Source: Aliidiomarina sp. B3213 (GTDB lineage Bacteria > Pseudomonadota > Gammaproteobacteria > Enterobacterales > Alteromonadaceae). Taken from it: a DNA stretch of 64,000 bases. The notes beneath the pieces are model-generated. The model saw nothing but the letters and a program-made list of their open reading frames with translations. It was not told the DNA's origin and did no database searches. The stretch spans positions 1 through 64,000 of the forward strand of contig NZ_QMKJ01000001.1 in assembly GCF_003290085.1 (NCBI RefSeq), in the 5' to 3' direction. Both the position numbers and the translations under genes were made by a program. Shown piece by piece: positions 51,650 through 62,197 of this stretch (position 1 is its first letter; each line of letters opens with the position of its first letter).

Positions 51650-52525
51650 ATGAGCTGGATTGAGAAAATTCTTGCAAAACCACAGGCAACTAAACGTAAA
51701 AACATTCCTGAAGGGGTGTGGAGTAAGTGCGGTGGTTGTGAAGCGATACTTTACCGTGCAGATCTAGAAAGAAACCTGCATGTTTGCCCCAAATGTGGAC
51801 ATCACATGCGGTTAACAGCGCGCGAGCGTCTGCAAACTTTCCTAGATTCAGAAGGGCATGAGGAGCTAGGAGCTGAATTAGAGCCGCAAGACTTATTAAA
51901 GTTTAAAGATTCGAAGCGCTATAAAGACCGTATCGCAGCAGCTCAAAAAGCAACGGGTGAGAAAGACGCGTTGATTGCTATGAAGGGTAAGCTAAAAGGT
52001 AACCCCGTAGTGGCTGTTGCTTTTGAATTTAACTTTATGGGCGGCTCTATGGCTACGGTAGTGGGTTCTCGCTTTGTTAAAGCGGTTGAAGCTTGTTTAG
52101 AGCATAAAATCCCGCTCGTTTGCTTCTCAGCCTCGGGTGGCGCGAGAATGCAAGAAGCATTGCTTTCACTGATGCAAATGGCGAAAACGTCCGCCGCGCT
52201 AGCTCGTATGAGTGAGGAAGGTTTACCTTACATTTCGGTATTAACTGACCCGACAATGGGTGGTGTGTCAGCAAGTTTGGCAATGCTAGGTGATATTAAT
52301 GTTGCTGAACCTAAGGCGCTAATCGGCTTCGCTGGACCGCGAGTTATTGAACAAACTGTACGCGAAACGCTTCCTGAAGGGTTCCAACGTAGCGAATTCT
52401 TGCTGGAGCACGGCGCAATAGACATGATTGTCGACCGTCGTGAAATGAGAAATAAGTTGGCATCGGTATTAACAAAGCTACAAGGTCTGCCGGAGCCAGA
52501 ACAGGAAATCACATCGACTGATTAA
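51650..52525 (+). CDS. accD: Acetyl-CoA carboxylase carboxyltransferase subunit beta
   Basis: AccD pairs with AccA to transfer the carboxyl group to acetyl-CoA. The 291-residue protein has the N-terminal four-cysteine zinc ribbon ([13 protein letters not shown]..., then CPKCG, about residues 24-48) and the crotonase-type core ([22 protein letters not shown] about 158, [17 protein letters not shown] about 194). ATG 51650 gives the family opening SWIEKIL; a longer frame from 51578 is rejected. Confidence 0.95.
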   Translation: MSWIEKILAKPQATKRKNIPEGVWSKCGGCEAILYRADLERNLHVCPKCGHHMRLTARERLQTFLDSEGHEELGAELEPQDLLKFKDSKRYKDRIAAAQKATGEKDALIAMKGKLKGNPVVAVAFEFNFMGGSMATVVGSRFVKAVEACLEHKIPLVCFSASGGARMQEALLSLMQMAKTSAALARMSEEGLPYISVLTDPTMGGVSASLAMLGDINVAEPKALIGFAGPRVIEQTVRETLPEGFQRSEFLLEHGAIDMIVDRREMRNKLASVLTKLQGLPEPEQEITSTD

Positions 52526-52539
52526 GCATAAAAAAGCAG

Positions 52540-53814
52540 ATGAGCATTTTGAAACATAATGAAGAGCCACGTTCCCTAGAGACGTGGCTTTCTTATTTGG
52601 AAAAAATTCATAGCCAAGTTATAGACATGGGATTAGAGCGTGTCAGTAAGGTCGCTGCAACACTAGATGTGTTGAAGCCTGCACCTTTTGTATTTCTTGT
52701 AGCTGGCACGAATGGTAAAGGCTCAACCGTAGCCATGTTAGACGCCATTTTGACCAGCGCAGGATATCGCACTGCAACTTACACCAGCCCCCATATTGTC
52801 GATTACCGCGAACGCGTAAAAGTTAATGGGGAGTGGCTAGCAGAGTCTGAACATTGTGAGGCGTTTCAAGATGTCGAAGATGCACGTGAAGATACTACAC
52901 TGACTTATTTTGAATTCGGAACCTTGGCTGCGCTTCATTTAATTAAGAAAAAGGTCGTGGACATCGCCATTCTAGAGATAGGGCTAGGAGGGCGGTTAGA
53001 TGCAGTAAATATAGTTGAGCCAGACGTAAGCATTGTGACTTCGGTGGGGATTGACCATGTCGACTTTTTGGGATCAGATCGTGAAGTTATTGGCTACGAG
53101 AAAGCTGGTGTGTTCAGAGCGAATTGCCCAGCCGTATGCGGAGATTTAAATCCGCCATTAAAATTGATTAAACACGCACAAGAAACGGACGCGCATTTAT
53201 TTCTGGCCGGCACAGATTACGGTATCGAGTCTCAAGATAATTCAAACTGGGCTTTCTACATGACAGGTATGGATGAGACCTGGGTATTACCTAAACCTCA
53301 TTTGCCTTTAGTGAACGCAGCAACAGCTGTTATGGCGCTCAAACAAAGTGGTCTGAAATTGACTAAAGAATCGGTAATCGATGGCTTACAGAAAGCGCAG
53401 GTAACGGGGCGCTTTGAAACGTTACACAATTCGCCGCGCGTCATTCTCGATGTAGGGCACAATCCTCATGCGGCTAATTATCTGGCACAGCAACTTGCTA
53501 AAACTGGAGCCAAAAAGGTACTTGCGGTTTGCGGAATGCTAAAAGACAAAGATATTAAGGGTACGCTTTCAGTAATGGAGTCGCAGGTTGACCATTGGTA
53601 CTTGGGCTCCTTACCATCCGAACGTGGAGCTTCATCACAGCAACTTGCAGAATCTTTATCAACTTCTGCTGCATTCGATGTTTTTTCATCGATTACGGAC
53701 GCATATAATACAGCATTGCGTGAAGCGGAAGACGCGGATGTGATATTATGTTTTGGCTCGTTTTTGACCGTTTCTGAAATATATAAAACAGAAGGAAAAA
53801 TTATTCGTGGCTAG
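52540..53814 (+). CDS. folC: Dihydrofolate synthase / folylpolyglutamate synthase
   Basis: The 424-residue Mur-ligase-like enzyme has LVAGTNGKGSTVAML (ATP loop, about 54-68), YTSPHIVDYRERVKVNG near 85, ILEIGLGGRLDAVN near 145 and GRFETLHNSPRVILDVGHNPHA near 287. It adds glutamate to dihydropteroate and folates. It overlaps dedD by 8 nt within the accD-folC-dedD-cvpA-purF order. Confidence 0.95.
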   Translation: MSILKHNEEPRSLETWLSYLEKIHSQVIDMGLERVSKVAATLDVLKPAPFVFLVAGTNGKGSTVAMLDAILTSAGYRTATYTSPHIVDYRERVKVNGEWLAESEHCEAFQDVEDAREDTTLTYFEFGTLAALHLIKKKVVDIAILEIGLGGRLDAVNIVEPDVSIVTSVGIDHVDFLGSDREVIGYEKAGVFRANCPAVCGDLNPPLKLIKHAQETDAHLFLAGTDYGIESQDNSNWAFYMTGMDETWVLPKPHLPLVNAATAVMALKQSGLKLTKESVIDGLQKAQVTGRFETLHNSPRVILDVGHNPHAANYLAQQLAKTGAKKVLAVCGMLKDKDIKGTLSVMESQVDHWYLGSLPSERGASSQQLAESLSTSAAFDVFSSITDAYNTALREAEDADVILCFGSFLTVSEIYKTEGKIIRG

Positions 53815-54475
53815 CTCGACTTTGAAGAATCGAATTGTTGGAACCCTAGTCGTGGTGGCTATCGCTGTCATTTTTCTTCCCGACTTCTTTAGCGGTAACT
53901 CAGAAGGCTCTGAGCAAGAATTTCGCAGCACCCCCGCTCGCCCAGATGTCGAGCAACGCATGAGTTCTACCTCATTTCCTGACGAGTTCAGTGTCGAAGA
54001 TCAAAGCTCACGAGACACCGTTTCCGTTCCTATCGTTGAAGATCAAATTGAGATTCGTGAACTACCAGCTTCAGTGGATTTGGGCGAAGTAGACTCTTCC
54101 GCTACAGAAGACCCAGCAAATCAAACTACAAATACTGATATTGAAGCTCCTGAAGCTAACAACGACAGTAACTCTGAACCCAGTGAGAACGTAACTTCAG
54201 AAGCCGACGAAGTTGATGTGCAGGCGGAGGCTGCTTGGGTTATTCAACTGGGTGCGTTTCAAAACCAAGATACAGTTGTCAGTCTTTTAGCGGAACTAGA
54301 AGATGCTGGCTACAACGCCTATAGCCGTGTTTATCAAAGAGATGCTGGTCCATTACATTTAGTGTTGGTAGGCCCAGACATGAGCAAAGAAGCATTGGAA
54401 CAACAACTTGCCCCCCTGCAAGAACTGACAAATTTAGAAGGTAAGGTGATGCCTTATCGCCCGGCGGATAATTAA
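53807..54475 (+). CDS. dedD: SPOR-domain cell-division protein DedD
   Basis: DedD binds denuded septal peptidoglycan. The 222-residue protein has a short cytoplasmic start, one transmembrane helix (IVGTLVVVAIAVIFLPDFF, about 9-27), an acidic/Ser/Thr-rich periplasmic linker and a C-terminal SPOR domain (WVIQLGAFQNQDTVVSLLAELEDAG... about 143-222). The start is GTG at 53807, overlapping folC. Confidence 0.9.
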   Translation: MASSTLKNRIVGTLVVVAIAVIFLPDFFSGNSEGSEQEFRSTPARPDVEQRMSSTSFPDEFSVEDQSSRDTVSVPIVEDQIEIRELPASVDLGEVDSSATEDPANQTTNTDIEAPEANNDSNSEPSENVTSEADEVDVQAEAAWVIQLGAFQNQDTVVSLLAELEDAGYNAYSRVYQRDAGPLHLVLVGPDMSKEALEQQLAPLQELTNLEGKVMPYRPADN

Positions 54476-54536
54476 AACATCACGTTGTGTATTCTTTCTG
54501 GTAGAATGCGCCGCAAAATGAGGTGGAACGCAAATC

Positions 54537-55031
54537 ATGCAATGGATTGATTTTGTCATTATCGGAATTATCGGGTTGTCGGTTGTTGTCAGCTTGATTC
54601 GGGGCTTCGTTCGGGAGGCTTTGTCTCTTGCTGTATGGATTGGTGCAGTGTTTGTTTCGGCTATGTTTTATGCCGATGTAGCGGTTTACTTTACTCATTT
54701 TGAAGACCCTTTAATTCGAAACGCTCTAGCGGTTGTAGCTCTCTTTGTGGCGACCCTAATTGTGGGCGCGATGGTGACATACTTAGTCAGCCAGCTTGTA
54801 GAGAAAACCGGCTTAAGTGGCACAGACCGAGTGCTCGGCGCAGTTTTCGGGGCGCTTAGAGGTTTATTGTTGGTTTGCGGAATATTGTTTGCAATAGATT
54901 CATTTACCCAATTTTCAAATGAGGAGTGGTGGCAACAGTCATTGCTTATTCCTCATTTCGGACCCTATATAGAGTGGTTCCTAAATTACATGCAGGATGC
55001 GTCCAGTTTTATTCAACCTAACGAAGTCTGA
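54537..55031 (+). CDS. cvpA: CvpA family membrane protein
   Basis: The 164-residue inner-membrane protein has four predicted helices, including FVIIGIIGLSVVVSLIRGFVREALSLAVW at the N-terminus with the conserved RGFVREA loop, and DRVLGAVFGALRGLL near 100. It is needed for colicin V production in E. coli; the core role is unclear. The cvpA-purF linkage is conserved. Confidence 0.92.
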   Translation: MQWIDFVIIGIIGLSVVVSLIRGFVREALSLAVWIGAVFVSAMFYADVAVYFTHFEDPLIRNALAVVALFVATLIVGAMVTYLVSQLVEKTGLSGTDRVLGAVFGALRGLLLVCGILFAIDSFTQFSNEEWWQQSLLIPHFGPYIEWFLNYMQDASSFIQPNEV

Positions 55032-55040
55032 GGTTTATTT

Positions 55041-56552
55041 ATGTGTGGTGTAGTCGGTATCGTTGGAAATCAACCTGTTAACCAAGCTCTTTACGACGGA
55101 CTGACGATGCTACAACATCGTGGTCAGGATGCTGCAGGTATAATGACGATTGATGGTCATCACCTGAGACTTCGAAAGGGTAATGGGCTGGTTCGTGATG
55201 TTTTCCACACGCGCCATATGCGTCGTCTAAGTGGCAACATCGGTATCGGCCACGTTCGTTATCCTACTGCAGGGAGTTCTAGCTCGGCAGAAGCGCAGCC
55301 ATTCTACGTGAACTCTCCCTTCGGTATTGCCATGGCTCATAATGGTAATTTAACTAACGCCGATGTCCTGCAGGAAACACTGTTTAAAACTGCAAAACGC
55401 CACATCAATACTTCTTCAGATTCTGAAATCTTATTAAATATATTCGCCCATGAATTATTGAAAAAAGACCAGCTTCACCTTGAAGTTGAGGATATTTTCA
55501 GTGCGATTAGTCGTGTGCATGAGCAGATTAAAGGTGCATACGGTGTTGTTGGTATGATTATCGGCCACGGTATGGTGGCGTTTCGTGACCCACATGGAAT
55601 TCGCCCTCTAGCATTAGGTAAACGCGAAACTCCGCAAGGAACAGAGTACATGATCGCGTCTGAAAGTGTGGCGATTGACGGTACGGGATTCACGTTTGTG
55701 CGTGACGTGGAGCCGGGTGAGGGAATCTATATCACAGAAGACGGTGAATTATTTAGCCGTCAGTGCGCAGAAAACCCCGTACATAGCCCATGTATCTTTG
55801 AATATGTTTATTTTGCGCGTCCAGACTCGTTTATTGACGGTGTTTCTGTGTATGCAAGCCGCATTAACATGGGAAATAGACTTGGTGAAAAAATTAAAGC
55901 TAAGTATGAGCATTTGGACATAGATGTAGTTATTCCAATTCCTGAAACCGCTTGTGACATTGCCTTGGAAATTTCACGCGTACTATCTGTGCCTTACCGA
56001 CAGGGCTTTGTGAAGAACCGTTACATTGGCCGCACATTTATTATGCCGGGACAAACGCAACGCAGAAAATCGGTGCGACGTAAATTAAATGCAATTAGTG
56101 CCGAATTTAAAGACAAGAATGTATTATTGGTAGATGACTCAATTGTTCGAGGCACTACATCGGAACAAATCATAGAAATGGCTAGAGAAGCGGGTGCGAA
56201 GAAAGTTTACTTTGCTTCTGCAGCTCCAGAAATTCGTTTCCCGAATGTTTATGGTATCGATATGCCAAGCGCGAACGAATTGATTGGTTACGGCCGTGAG
56301 TCTGATGAAATTTGTAGTTTGATTAAAGCCGATGCACTCATTTATCAAGACTTGGAAGATTTGATTGCATCAGCGCAAAGCGAAAACCCAACACTTGAGC
56401 AGTTCGAAGCTTCAGTGTTCAATGGTCAGTACGTCACTGGCGATGTGAATCAGCAGTATTTAGATCGTCTACATGAAGCGCGAAATGACGACGCGCGCAG
56501 TCAACAAGGGCAAGATGAGTCGAATCTCGAGGTTTATAACGAAGAGGATTGA
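55041..56552 (+). CDS. purF: Amidophosphoribosyltransferase
   Basis: PurF commits PRPP to purine synthesis. The 503-residue enzyme has the N-terminal nucleophile Cys2 (MCGVVGIVG), [14 protein letters not shown] near 73, [11 protein letters not shown] near 98 and the PRPP loop [17 protein letters not shown] near 363. Length and motifs match E. coli PurF. No PurR-like site was recognised upstream. Confidence 0.96.
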   Translation: MCGVVGIVGNQPVNQALYDGLTMLQHRGQDAAGIMTIDGHHLRLRKGNGLVRDVFHTRHMRRLSGNIGIGHVRYPTAGSSSSAEAQPFYVNSPFGIAMAHNGNLTNADVLQETLFKTAKRHINTSSDSEILLNIFAHELLKKDQLHLEVEDIFSAISRVHEQIKGAYGVVGMIIGHGMVAFRDPHGIRPLALGKRETPQGTEYMIASESVAIDGTGFTFVRDVEPGEGIYITEDGELFSRQCAENPVHSPCIFEYVYFARPDSFIDGVSVYASRINMGNRLGEKIKAKYEHLDIDVVIPIPETACDIALEISRVLSVPYRQGFVKNRYIGRTFIMPGQTQRRKSVRRKLNAISAEFKDKNVLLVDDSIVRGTTSEQIIEMAREAGAKKVYFASAAPEIRFPNVYGIDMPSANELIGYGRESDEICSLIKADALIYQDLEDLIASAQSENPTLEQFEASVFNGQYVTGDVNQQYLDRLHEARNDDARSQQGQDESNLEVYNEED

Positions 56553-56582
56553 TTCATGCTCTAGTGTCCCAAGGAGCTTGAA

Positions 56583-57446
56583 TTGAAAAGGTTAAAGCTA
56601 AAAGTATTCACCGCAGTATGGTTACTTTTGGCAGCATGGCTGCCAACAACTTTACAGGCCGAATTGCTTTATGAAGTAACTTGGGATAATAAAACCGTAT
56701 GGTTACTGGGCACTATACATTTGGTGAGTAATGAAGAAACTCGCCTGAGTGACACTGCACAATCGGCTCTGCAAGAGAGTCGTTTTGTGTGGTTGGAAAT
56801 GACCCCGCAAGAGTTATCTCGAAGTTCCACGTTACTTTTCGAACAGGGCGTTCGCTCCGAACCTTACCTTCAAGAACAGCTTGACCCAGAGCAATGGGCA
56901 AAACTCGCTGCCGTCACATCACGACTAGGTTTAGCCACTTCGGTGGTGGGTCGAATGGAGCCTTGGTTGTTAGAGTATGTTGTACTCGTGCTGACACTAC
57001 GTAAAGAAGGTTTTGATGAGCAACTAGGCATAGATATGCAGCTAATTCGTGCAGCAGAAGCCCTGGAGAAGCCGCTACGAGGTTTAGAGGACGCAGAAGA
57101 CCAAGTATCGGTTCTTATGGATGCTCGCGACGAGATGCCGCTTATAGAGCATATTGAATTGATTCTTGGCGATAGCGAGTCAGCGGTGCAAGATATGCGT
57201 AGTTTGGAAGCCATGTGGGAACGAGGTGAACTTGCAGAGCTTCTGACCTCAGCTACCGCAGAGATGAGCGAACGCACTAAGCATGTGCTTTTGGTTGAGC
57301 GCAATCAAAAGTGGTTTCGCCAAATTAGGCAAGAGATCGCTGCAGATGACACCGTTTTCGTTGGTGTTGGTGCCGCGCACTTAGGTGGAGAGCAGGGGCT
57401 GCTCGACTTGTTTGAACGCGCTGGAGCAGAAATTACCCGCCACTAA
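56583..57446 (+). CDS. TraB/GumN family protein
   Basis: The 287-residue protein has a signal peptide (to LQA, about 24), the GTIHLV motif near 41 and the C-terminal VGVGAAHLGGEQGLLDLFERAGAEI, the two hallmark regions of TraB/GumN proteins, which carry putative metal-binding Glu and His residues. The start is TTG at 56583, supported by AAGGAG six bases upstream and by the signal peptide. Function unknown, possibly a periplasmic metallo-protease. Confidence 0.85.
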   Translation: MKRLKLKVFTAVWLLLAAWLPTTLQAELLYEVTWDNKTVWLLGTIHLVSNEETRLSDTAQSALQESRFVWLEMTPQELSRSSTLLFEQGVRSEPYLQEQLDPEQWAKLAAVTSRLGLATSVVGRMEPWLLEYVVLVLTLRKEGFDEQLGIDMQLIRAAEALEKPLRGLEDAEDQVSVLMDARDEMPLIEHIELILGDSESAVQDMRSLEAMWERGELAELLTSATAEMSERTKHVLLVERNQKWFRQIRQEIAADDTVFVGVGAAHLGGEQGLLDLFERAGAEITRH

Positions 57447-57469
57447 AAAGCAGCGGGTAAAATGTGATG

Positions 57470-58810
57470 TTAGTCTTGCTGGAATGGATACACTGAACCA
57501 AGTTTCATAATTTGAGTAAGCTCGTCTAGTGCAGTGCGCGATTCAATCAGCAGCTGAGGATCTGCAAGATCATCGCTACTTAGCTCGTCACGGTAATGTT
57601 TATCAACCCAAGTATTGAGTTTGGCGAAAAGGTCGTCGTTCATGATACATGCAGGGTTCACCGCATCAACTTCTTGGTCATTCAATGCTACGCGCAAACG
57701 AAGACATGCAGGACCGCCACCATTTCTCATACTCTGTTTCACATCAAAGTAGCGCACTTCTTTAATCGGCGTGTTATTCGCACTCGTCAGCTCTTCTAAG
57801 TATCGTGAAACGACTTCACTTTCTTGGCACTCGGTAGGCGCAACAATAATCATGTGGTCTTTGCTCAACGTAATTAGCTGCGTATTGAACAAGTATGTTT
57901 TAACCGCTTCTGCAACCGGAACTTTAGCTGTTGGCACTTCGATAAAGTGCATAGGCTTATCTAACTTTTCTTCAAGTTCGCGAAGCTTAGCTTGCGTGTC
58001 GAGGAATGCTTCTTCGTGATAAAACAGTACGTTTTGGTTACCCACTGCGATTACGTCGTTGTGGAATACGCCTTGGTCGATAACACCTGGATTCTGCTGT
58101 ACAAATACTGTGTTTTCTTCACTTAAGCCATGCAAACGAGCAACGGCAAGGCTGGCTTCATAAGTTTGACGCGCAGGGTATTGGGTAGGTGCAGGTTTGC
58201 TAGCATCAAATGCGTAACGACCGAATACAAACATTTCTACACCAGAGAAACCATACTCGTCGCAGAACCGCGTGTGGTTCGCTGCACCTTCGTCACCGAA
58301 GTGTTCGTTGTCAGGTAAATGCGTGTGGTGCTGGAAATATTTTTCGTTATTAAACATCGCTTTCAAAATGCGACCGGTTGTAGTCGGTTCTAAAGAGCGG
58401 TGAAACTTGTTAGTTAAATTAGCTGGTGTGAAGTGCACACGGCCGTCATGAGTGTCTGCGCTTGGCGACACCGTTGCGGCATTTGCAGTCCACATACTCG
58501 ATGCCGAGCAACATGCTTGAAAGATAGCTGGGGCTTCTTTTGCAGCCTTAGCAAGAACTTCTGCGTCGCTCCCTGTGAAGCCAATACGTCTAAGTGCATA
58601 AATATCTGGACGCTCTTGTGGAGCTAACACTCCTTGAACCATACCCATTTCTTGCAGGGCCTTCATTTTTTTCAGGCCTTGCTTGGCAGCAGAGCGTGGA
58701 CTAGACACGCTTCGGGCATTGCTTAGTGAAGCAACATTACCAAATGATAAACCAGCATAGTTGTGTGTAGGCCCTACTAGGCCGTCAAAATTCACCTCAA
58801 AGTGCTTCAT
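57470..58810 (-). CDS. astB: N-succinylarginine dihydrolase
   Basis: AstB hydrolyses succinylarginine in the arginine succinyltransferase catabolic route. The 446-residue protein has [18 protein letters not shown] near the N-terminus, [16 protein letters not shown] near 127, [17 protein letters not shown] near 240 and the catalytic cysteine region [16 protein letters not shown] near 362. ATG 58810 follows AGGAG at 11 nt; an in-frame TTG at 58819 would be too close to it. The other ast genes are not in this window. Confidence 0.94.
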   Translation of the reverse strand: MKHFEVNFDGLVGPTHNYAGLSFGNVASLSNARSVSSPRSAAKQGLKKMKALQEMGMVQGVLAPQERPDIYALRRIGFTGSDAEVLAKAAKEAPAIFQACCSASSMWTANAATVSPSADTHDGRVHFTPANLTNKFHRSLEPTTTGRILKAMFNNEKYFQHHTHLPDNEHFGDEGAANHTRFCDEYGFSGVEMFVFGRYAFDASKPAPTQYPARQTYEASLAVARLHGLSEENTVFVQQNPGVIDQGVFHNDVIAVGNQNVLFYHEEAFLDTQAKLRELEEKLDKPMHFIEVPTAKVPVAEAVKTYLFNTQLITLSKDHMIIVAPTECQESEVVSRYLEELTSANNTPIKEVRYFDVKQSMRNGGGPACLRLRVALNDQEVDAVNPACIMNDDLFAKLNTWVDKHYRDELSSDDLADPQLLIESRTALDELTQIMKLGSVYPFQQD

Positions 58811-59116
58811 TTTGCGCAACGCTCCTACCGCAGATGTCTTAATTTGAAAATTAATTGAAACTTAATTATACGCACCTTGCTGACCAATAAAAGCCTTATT
58901 TTCCGTGGCCTAGAAAGCGATATGCGAGATTTGATTAGCTATTCATAAGAACTTTATTTATATGCTTAATATCGCTCATGGGTTGTCACTGGGGAGGATA
59001 ATCTATATATGTTAAAAAAAGAGAAAGCCGGAGTTTAGACTTGAAGATAAGGAATTAAGCGCTTATATCAGGGCCTACACCTCCTATACATTCTATAAAT
59101 AGAGATCATTGACCAC
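58811..59116. other. Intergenic region between astB and topA
   Basis: This 306-bp divergent spacer contains no long gene. On the minus strand a TATAAT (58870-58865), about 55 nt before astB, could be its -10, with no clear -35. On the plus strand a micro-frame at 59009-59038 has a strong ribosome binding site. No ArgR box that I would defend was found. Confidence 0.55.
59009..59038 (+). CDS. Possible 9-codon micro-ORF upstream of topA
   Basis: The frame ATG-TTA-AAA-AAA-GAG... encodes MLKKEKAGV and stops at TAG. GGGGAGGA lies 10 nt upstream of the ATG, a better ribosome binding site than that of topA. It could be a leader peptide or simply chance. It has no similarity I recognise and sits 78 nt before topA. 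Confidence 0.25.
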   Translation: MLKKEKAGV

Positions 59117-61804
59117 ATGGGAAAATCGCTCGTTATTGTTGAGTCTCCTGCAAAGGCCAAAACAATCAATAAGTACCTCGGTAACGACTTCATCGTAAAG
59201 TCTAGTGTTGGGCATATCCGTGACTTGCCGACTAAAGCACTGCAAAAGGCTCCTGCAAAACCTGCGGCTGAAGTGCGCAAAATGTCGCCCGAGGAAAAAG
59301 CAGCGTATAAACAGCAACGAGATTACCAAAATCTTGTGATGCGCATGGGTATCGACCCAGAGCATGGATGGGAACCTCATTACGAAGTGCTTCCCGGCAA
59401 AGAAAAGGTGGTTAAAGAATTAAAGTCTCTGGCGAAGAAAGCTGACAAAGTTTATCTCGCAACCGATTTGGACCGTGAGGGAGAAGCTATCGCCTGGCAC
59501 CTTCGCGAATTAATTGGAGGCGAAGACGAGAATTTTCAGCGGGTAGTGTTCAATGAGATTACGCAAAAAGCCATTAAGAGTGCTTTTGCGGAGCCTGCTA
59601 ACTTAAATATCTCCCGCGTTAACGCGCAACAAACACGACGTTTTCTAGACCGTGTAGTGGGCTTTATGTTGTCGCCACTACTTTGGAAAAAAATTGCACG
59701 AGGTCTTTCAGCTGGGCGTGTTCAGTCTGTAGCCGTGCGATTGGTGGTGGAACGCGAGCGTGAAATTAAGGCTTTTAACCCAGAAGAATACTGGGATGTG
59801 CATGCAGACTTGGCGGCGAAACAGGGCCAAGCTGTATTTCAGGTTGCTAAAGAAAACGGCAAAACCTTCAAGCCAAAGAGTAAACAAGAAACGGAACTGG
59901 CATTAAGCGCTCTTAAAGATGAACGCTACGAGGTGGTTAAGCGTGAAGATAAGCCAACTTCAAGCCGCCCTGGTGCGCCATTCATCACTTCGACGTTGCA
60001 ACAGGCTGCAAGTACGCGTTTAGGCTTCGGTGTGAAGAAAACCATGATGATGGCCCAGCGTTTATATGAAGCGGGTTACATTACTTATATGCGTACCGAC
60101 TCTACGCACTTAAGCCAAGATGCTATACAAGCGTGTCGTCAGCTCATTGAAAAAGACTTTGGCGCAAAATATTTACCGGAGAAACCGAACTTCTACGGCT
60201 CGAAGGCAAATGCGCAAGAAGCTCACGAAGCGATACGGCCCTCTAACGCTTCTATTCGTTCTAATCAACTCAAGGGTATGGAAAGAGACGCGGAACGTCT
60301 CTACGAGCTCATTTGGCGTCAATTTGTGGCATGTCAGATGACACCAGCCCAATACGATTCCACAAGTTTAACGGTACAAGCCGGTAACTTTGAATTAAAA
60401 GCTCGTGGTCGTGTATTGCGTTTTGATGGTTGGACAAAAGTACAACCTCAGGTACAGAAGAAAGGCGCAGAAGACGCTTCTCTTCCCGATATTCAACAAG
60501 GTGAAGTGTTGGCGCTGCAGGCGTTGAATCCGCAGCAACACTTTACGAAGCCTCCCGCACGTTTCTCTGAAGCGTCGTTGGTGAAAGAGCTGGAGAAAAG
60601 AGGAATCGGCCGACCGTCTACCTATGCTTCCATTATTTCTACGATTCAAGATCGAGGTTACGTTCGTGTCGAGAACCGCAGATTTTATGCGGAGAAAATG
60701 GGTGAAATAGTCACAGATAGACTTACCGAGAACTTCGCAAACCTAATGAGTTATGACTTCACGGCGCAAATGGAACAACGCCTAGATGACATCGCTGACG
60801 GTGAGCAAGACTGGAAGCGAGCGTTAGATGAGTTTTACGCCCAGTTTAAAGAACGTTTAGAGACCGCTGGTTCCGAAGAAGCTTCGGGTGGAATGCGCAG
60901 CAACGTGGCCGTTCCTACCGATGTTGACTGTCCGAAATGTGGACGCAAAATGGGAATTCGAACCGCCAGTACTGGGGTGTTCTTAGGTTGTTCTGGCTAT
61001 AACCTGGAAGGCGAAGATAAGTGTACGCAAACGCTTAATTTGTTGCCGGGTGATGAAGCGGTAAAAATTGAAGAGGGTGACGAGGATAGTGAAGCCGAAG
61101 CTGTTGCGCTGCTGGCGCGTAAGCGTTGCAGTAAATGCGGTACAGCGATGGACAGTTACCTGATCGATGAGAAAAGAAAATTACATGTTTGTGGTAACAA
61201 CCCTGTCTGCGACGGTGTTGAAATTGAGCAGGGTAGTTTCAGAATTAAGGGGTATGACGGACCCATTATCGATTGTGATAAATGTGGGTCGCAGATGCAG
61301 CTGAAATCAGGTCGTTTCGGTAAGTACTTTGGATGTACTAACGACGATTGTAAGAACACCCGTAAATTATTGAAAAATGGTGAGCCCGCTCCACCAAAAG
61401 AGGACCCTGTTCCGTTACCTGAGTTACCTTGCGAGAACTCGGACGCATACTTTGTGCTTCGTGACGGTGCGTCGGGTATTTTCATGTCTGCGAATACGTT
61501 CCCACGCTCAAGAGAAACCCGAGCAGTTAAGGTAAGCGAGTTGAAGCGTTTCAAAGACCGCTTGCCGAAAAAGTTTTATTACCTAGCCGAGGCCCCTGCA
61601 GAGGACTCGAAAGGGAATGAGGCTATTGTGCGTTACAGCCGGAAAACAAAAAGTCAGTACGTTATGTCTGAAGAAGGTGGAAAAGCTACCGGTTGGCAAG
61701 CACACTATGAGAATGGCGAATGGAAGGAAGTCGAAGGAAAGTCGTCTTCAACCACTCGTAAGCGCGCGGCTAGCAAAAAAGGGAGTCGTAGCAAGAAAAG
61801 TTAA
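59117..61804 (+). CDS. topA: DNA topoisomerase I (type IA)
   Basis: TopA relaxes negative supercoils. The 895-residue protein has the TOPRIM domain ([20 protein letters not shown] at the N-terminus, [16 protein letters not shown] near 114), the active-site tyrosine in [13 protein letters not shown] near 323 and RPSTYASII near 499. Three C-terminal four-cysteine zinc ribbons (about 613-650, 673-700 and 720-750) and a basic Lys/Arg/Ser tail follow. It is about 30 residues longer than E. coli TopA. Confidence 0.96.
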   Translation: MGKSLVIVESPAKAKTINKYLGNDFIVKSSVGHIRDLPTKALQKAPAKPAAEVRKMSPEEKAAYKQQRDYQNLVMRMGIDPEHGWEPHYEVLPGKEKVVKELKSLAKKADKVYLATDLDREGEAIAWHLRELIGGEDENFQRVVFNEITQKAIKSAFAEPANLNISRVNAQQTRRFLDRVVGFMLSPLLWKKIARGLSAGRVQSVAVRLVVEREREIKAFNPEEYWDVHADLAAKQGQAVFQVAKENGKTFKPKSKQETELALSALKDERYEVVKREDKPTSSRPGAPFITSTLQQAASTRLGFGVKKTMMMAQRLYEAGYITYMRTDSTHLSQDAIQACRQLIEKDFGAKYLPEKPNFYGSKANAQEAHEAIRPSNASIRSNQLKGMERDAERLYELIWRQFVACQMTPAQYDSTSLTVQAGNFELKARGRVLRFDGWTKVQPQVQKKGAEDASLPDIQQGEVLALQALNPQQHFTKPPARFSEASLVKELEKRGIGRPSTYASIISTIQDRGYVRVENRRFYAEKMGEIVTDRLTENFANLMSYDFTAQMEQRLDDIADGEQDWKRALDEFYAQFKERLETAGSEEASGGMRSNVAVPTDVDCPKCGRKMGIRTASTGVFLGCSGYNLEGEDKCTQTLNLLPGDEAVKIEEGDEDSEAEAVALLARKRCSKCGTAMDSYLIDEKRKLHVCGNNPVCDGVEIEQGSFRIKGYDGPIIDCDKCGSQMQLKSGRFGKYFGCTNDDCKNTRKLLKNGEPAPPKEDPVPLPELPCENSDAYFVLRDGASGIFMSANTFPRSRETRAVKVSELKRFKDRLPKKFYYLAEAPAEDSKGNEAIVRYSRKTKSQYVMSEEGGKATGWQAHYENGEWKEVEGKSSSTTRKRAASKKGSRSKKS

Positions 61805-61828
61805 ACTTTATGGATAAAGGAAGCCGGT

Positions 61829-62197
61829 ATGACATGGATTGTCGTAGGAACCCTGGCAGCGAACCTCTCGCTGCCAGCGAATATTTCAGAACAATGCCTC
61901 TACCTCATTCAAGAACCCCCTCAAGTCAGCGCGGAGTCAATACCTGAAGTTCGTTTTGAACTTAAAGCTGACCGCCTAAAACCGCAGATTGAGTCTCTGC
62001 TATTCGCCCATTGGGATATTCAAAAAGTGGTTTGGTACGCGGATCCTCATCATGTGTGGCCTACTGATTTTGAGTTGGTTGAAAGAAGCTGGGACGTTTT
62101 ACTTTCAAAGGTGTTGGAGCCCTATCAGTTAAGAGTGGCAATACACGAGAATCGAACCGCCGTTGTTGATTATATGCCCGATGCGGTGAGCTTATGA
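61829..62197 (+). CDS. TcpQ-domain protein, PilL-like type IVb pilus component
   Basis: The 122-residue protein has a short hydrophobic N-terminus and a C-terminal domain with the TcpQ/PilL pattern: LKPQIESLLFAHWDIQKVVWYADPHHVWP followed by ...WDVLLSKVLEPYQLRVAIHENRTAVVDY. TcpQ-type proteins help the pilus secretin assemble. It overlaps the secretin gene by 4 nt and lies 24 nt after topA. It is far shorter than plasmid R64 PilL, which carries extra N-terminal sequence. Confidence 0.6.
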   Translation: MTWIVVGTLAANLSLPANISEQCLYLIQEPPQVSAESIPEVRFELKADRLKPQIESLLFAHWDIQKVVWYADPHHVWPTDFELVERSWDVLLSKVLEPYQLRVAIHENRTAVVDYMPDAVSL

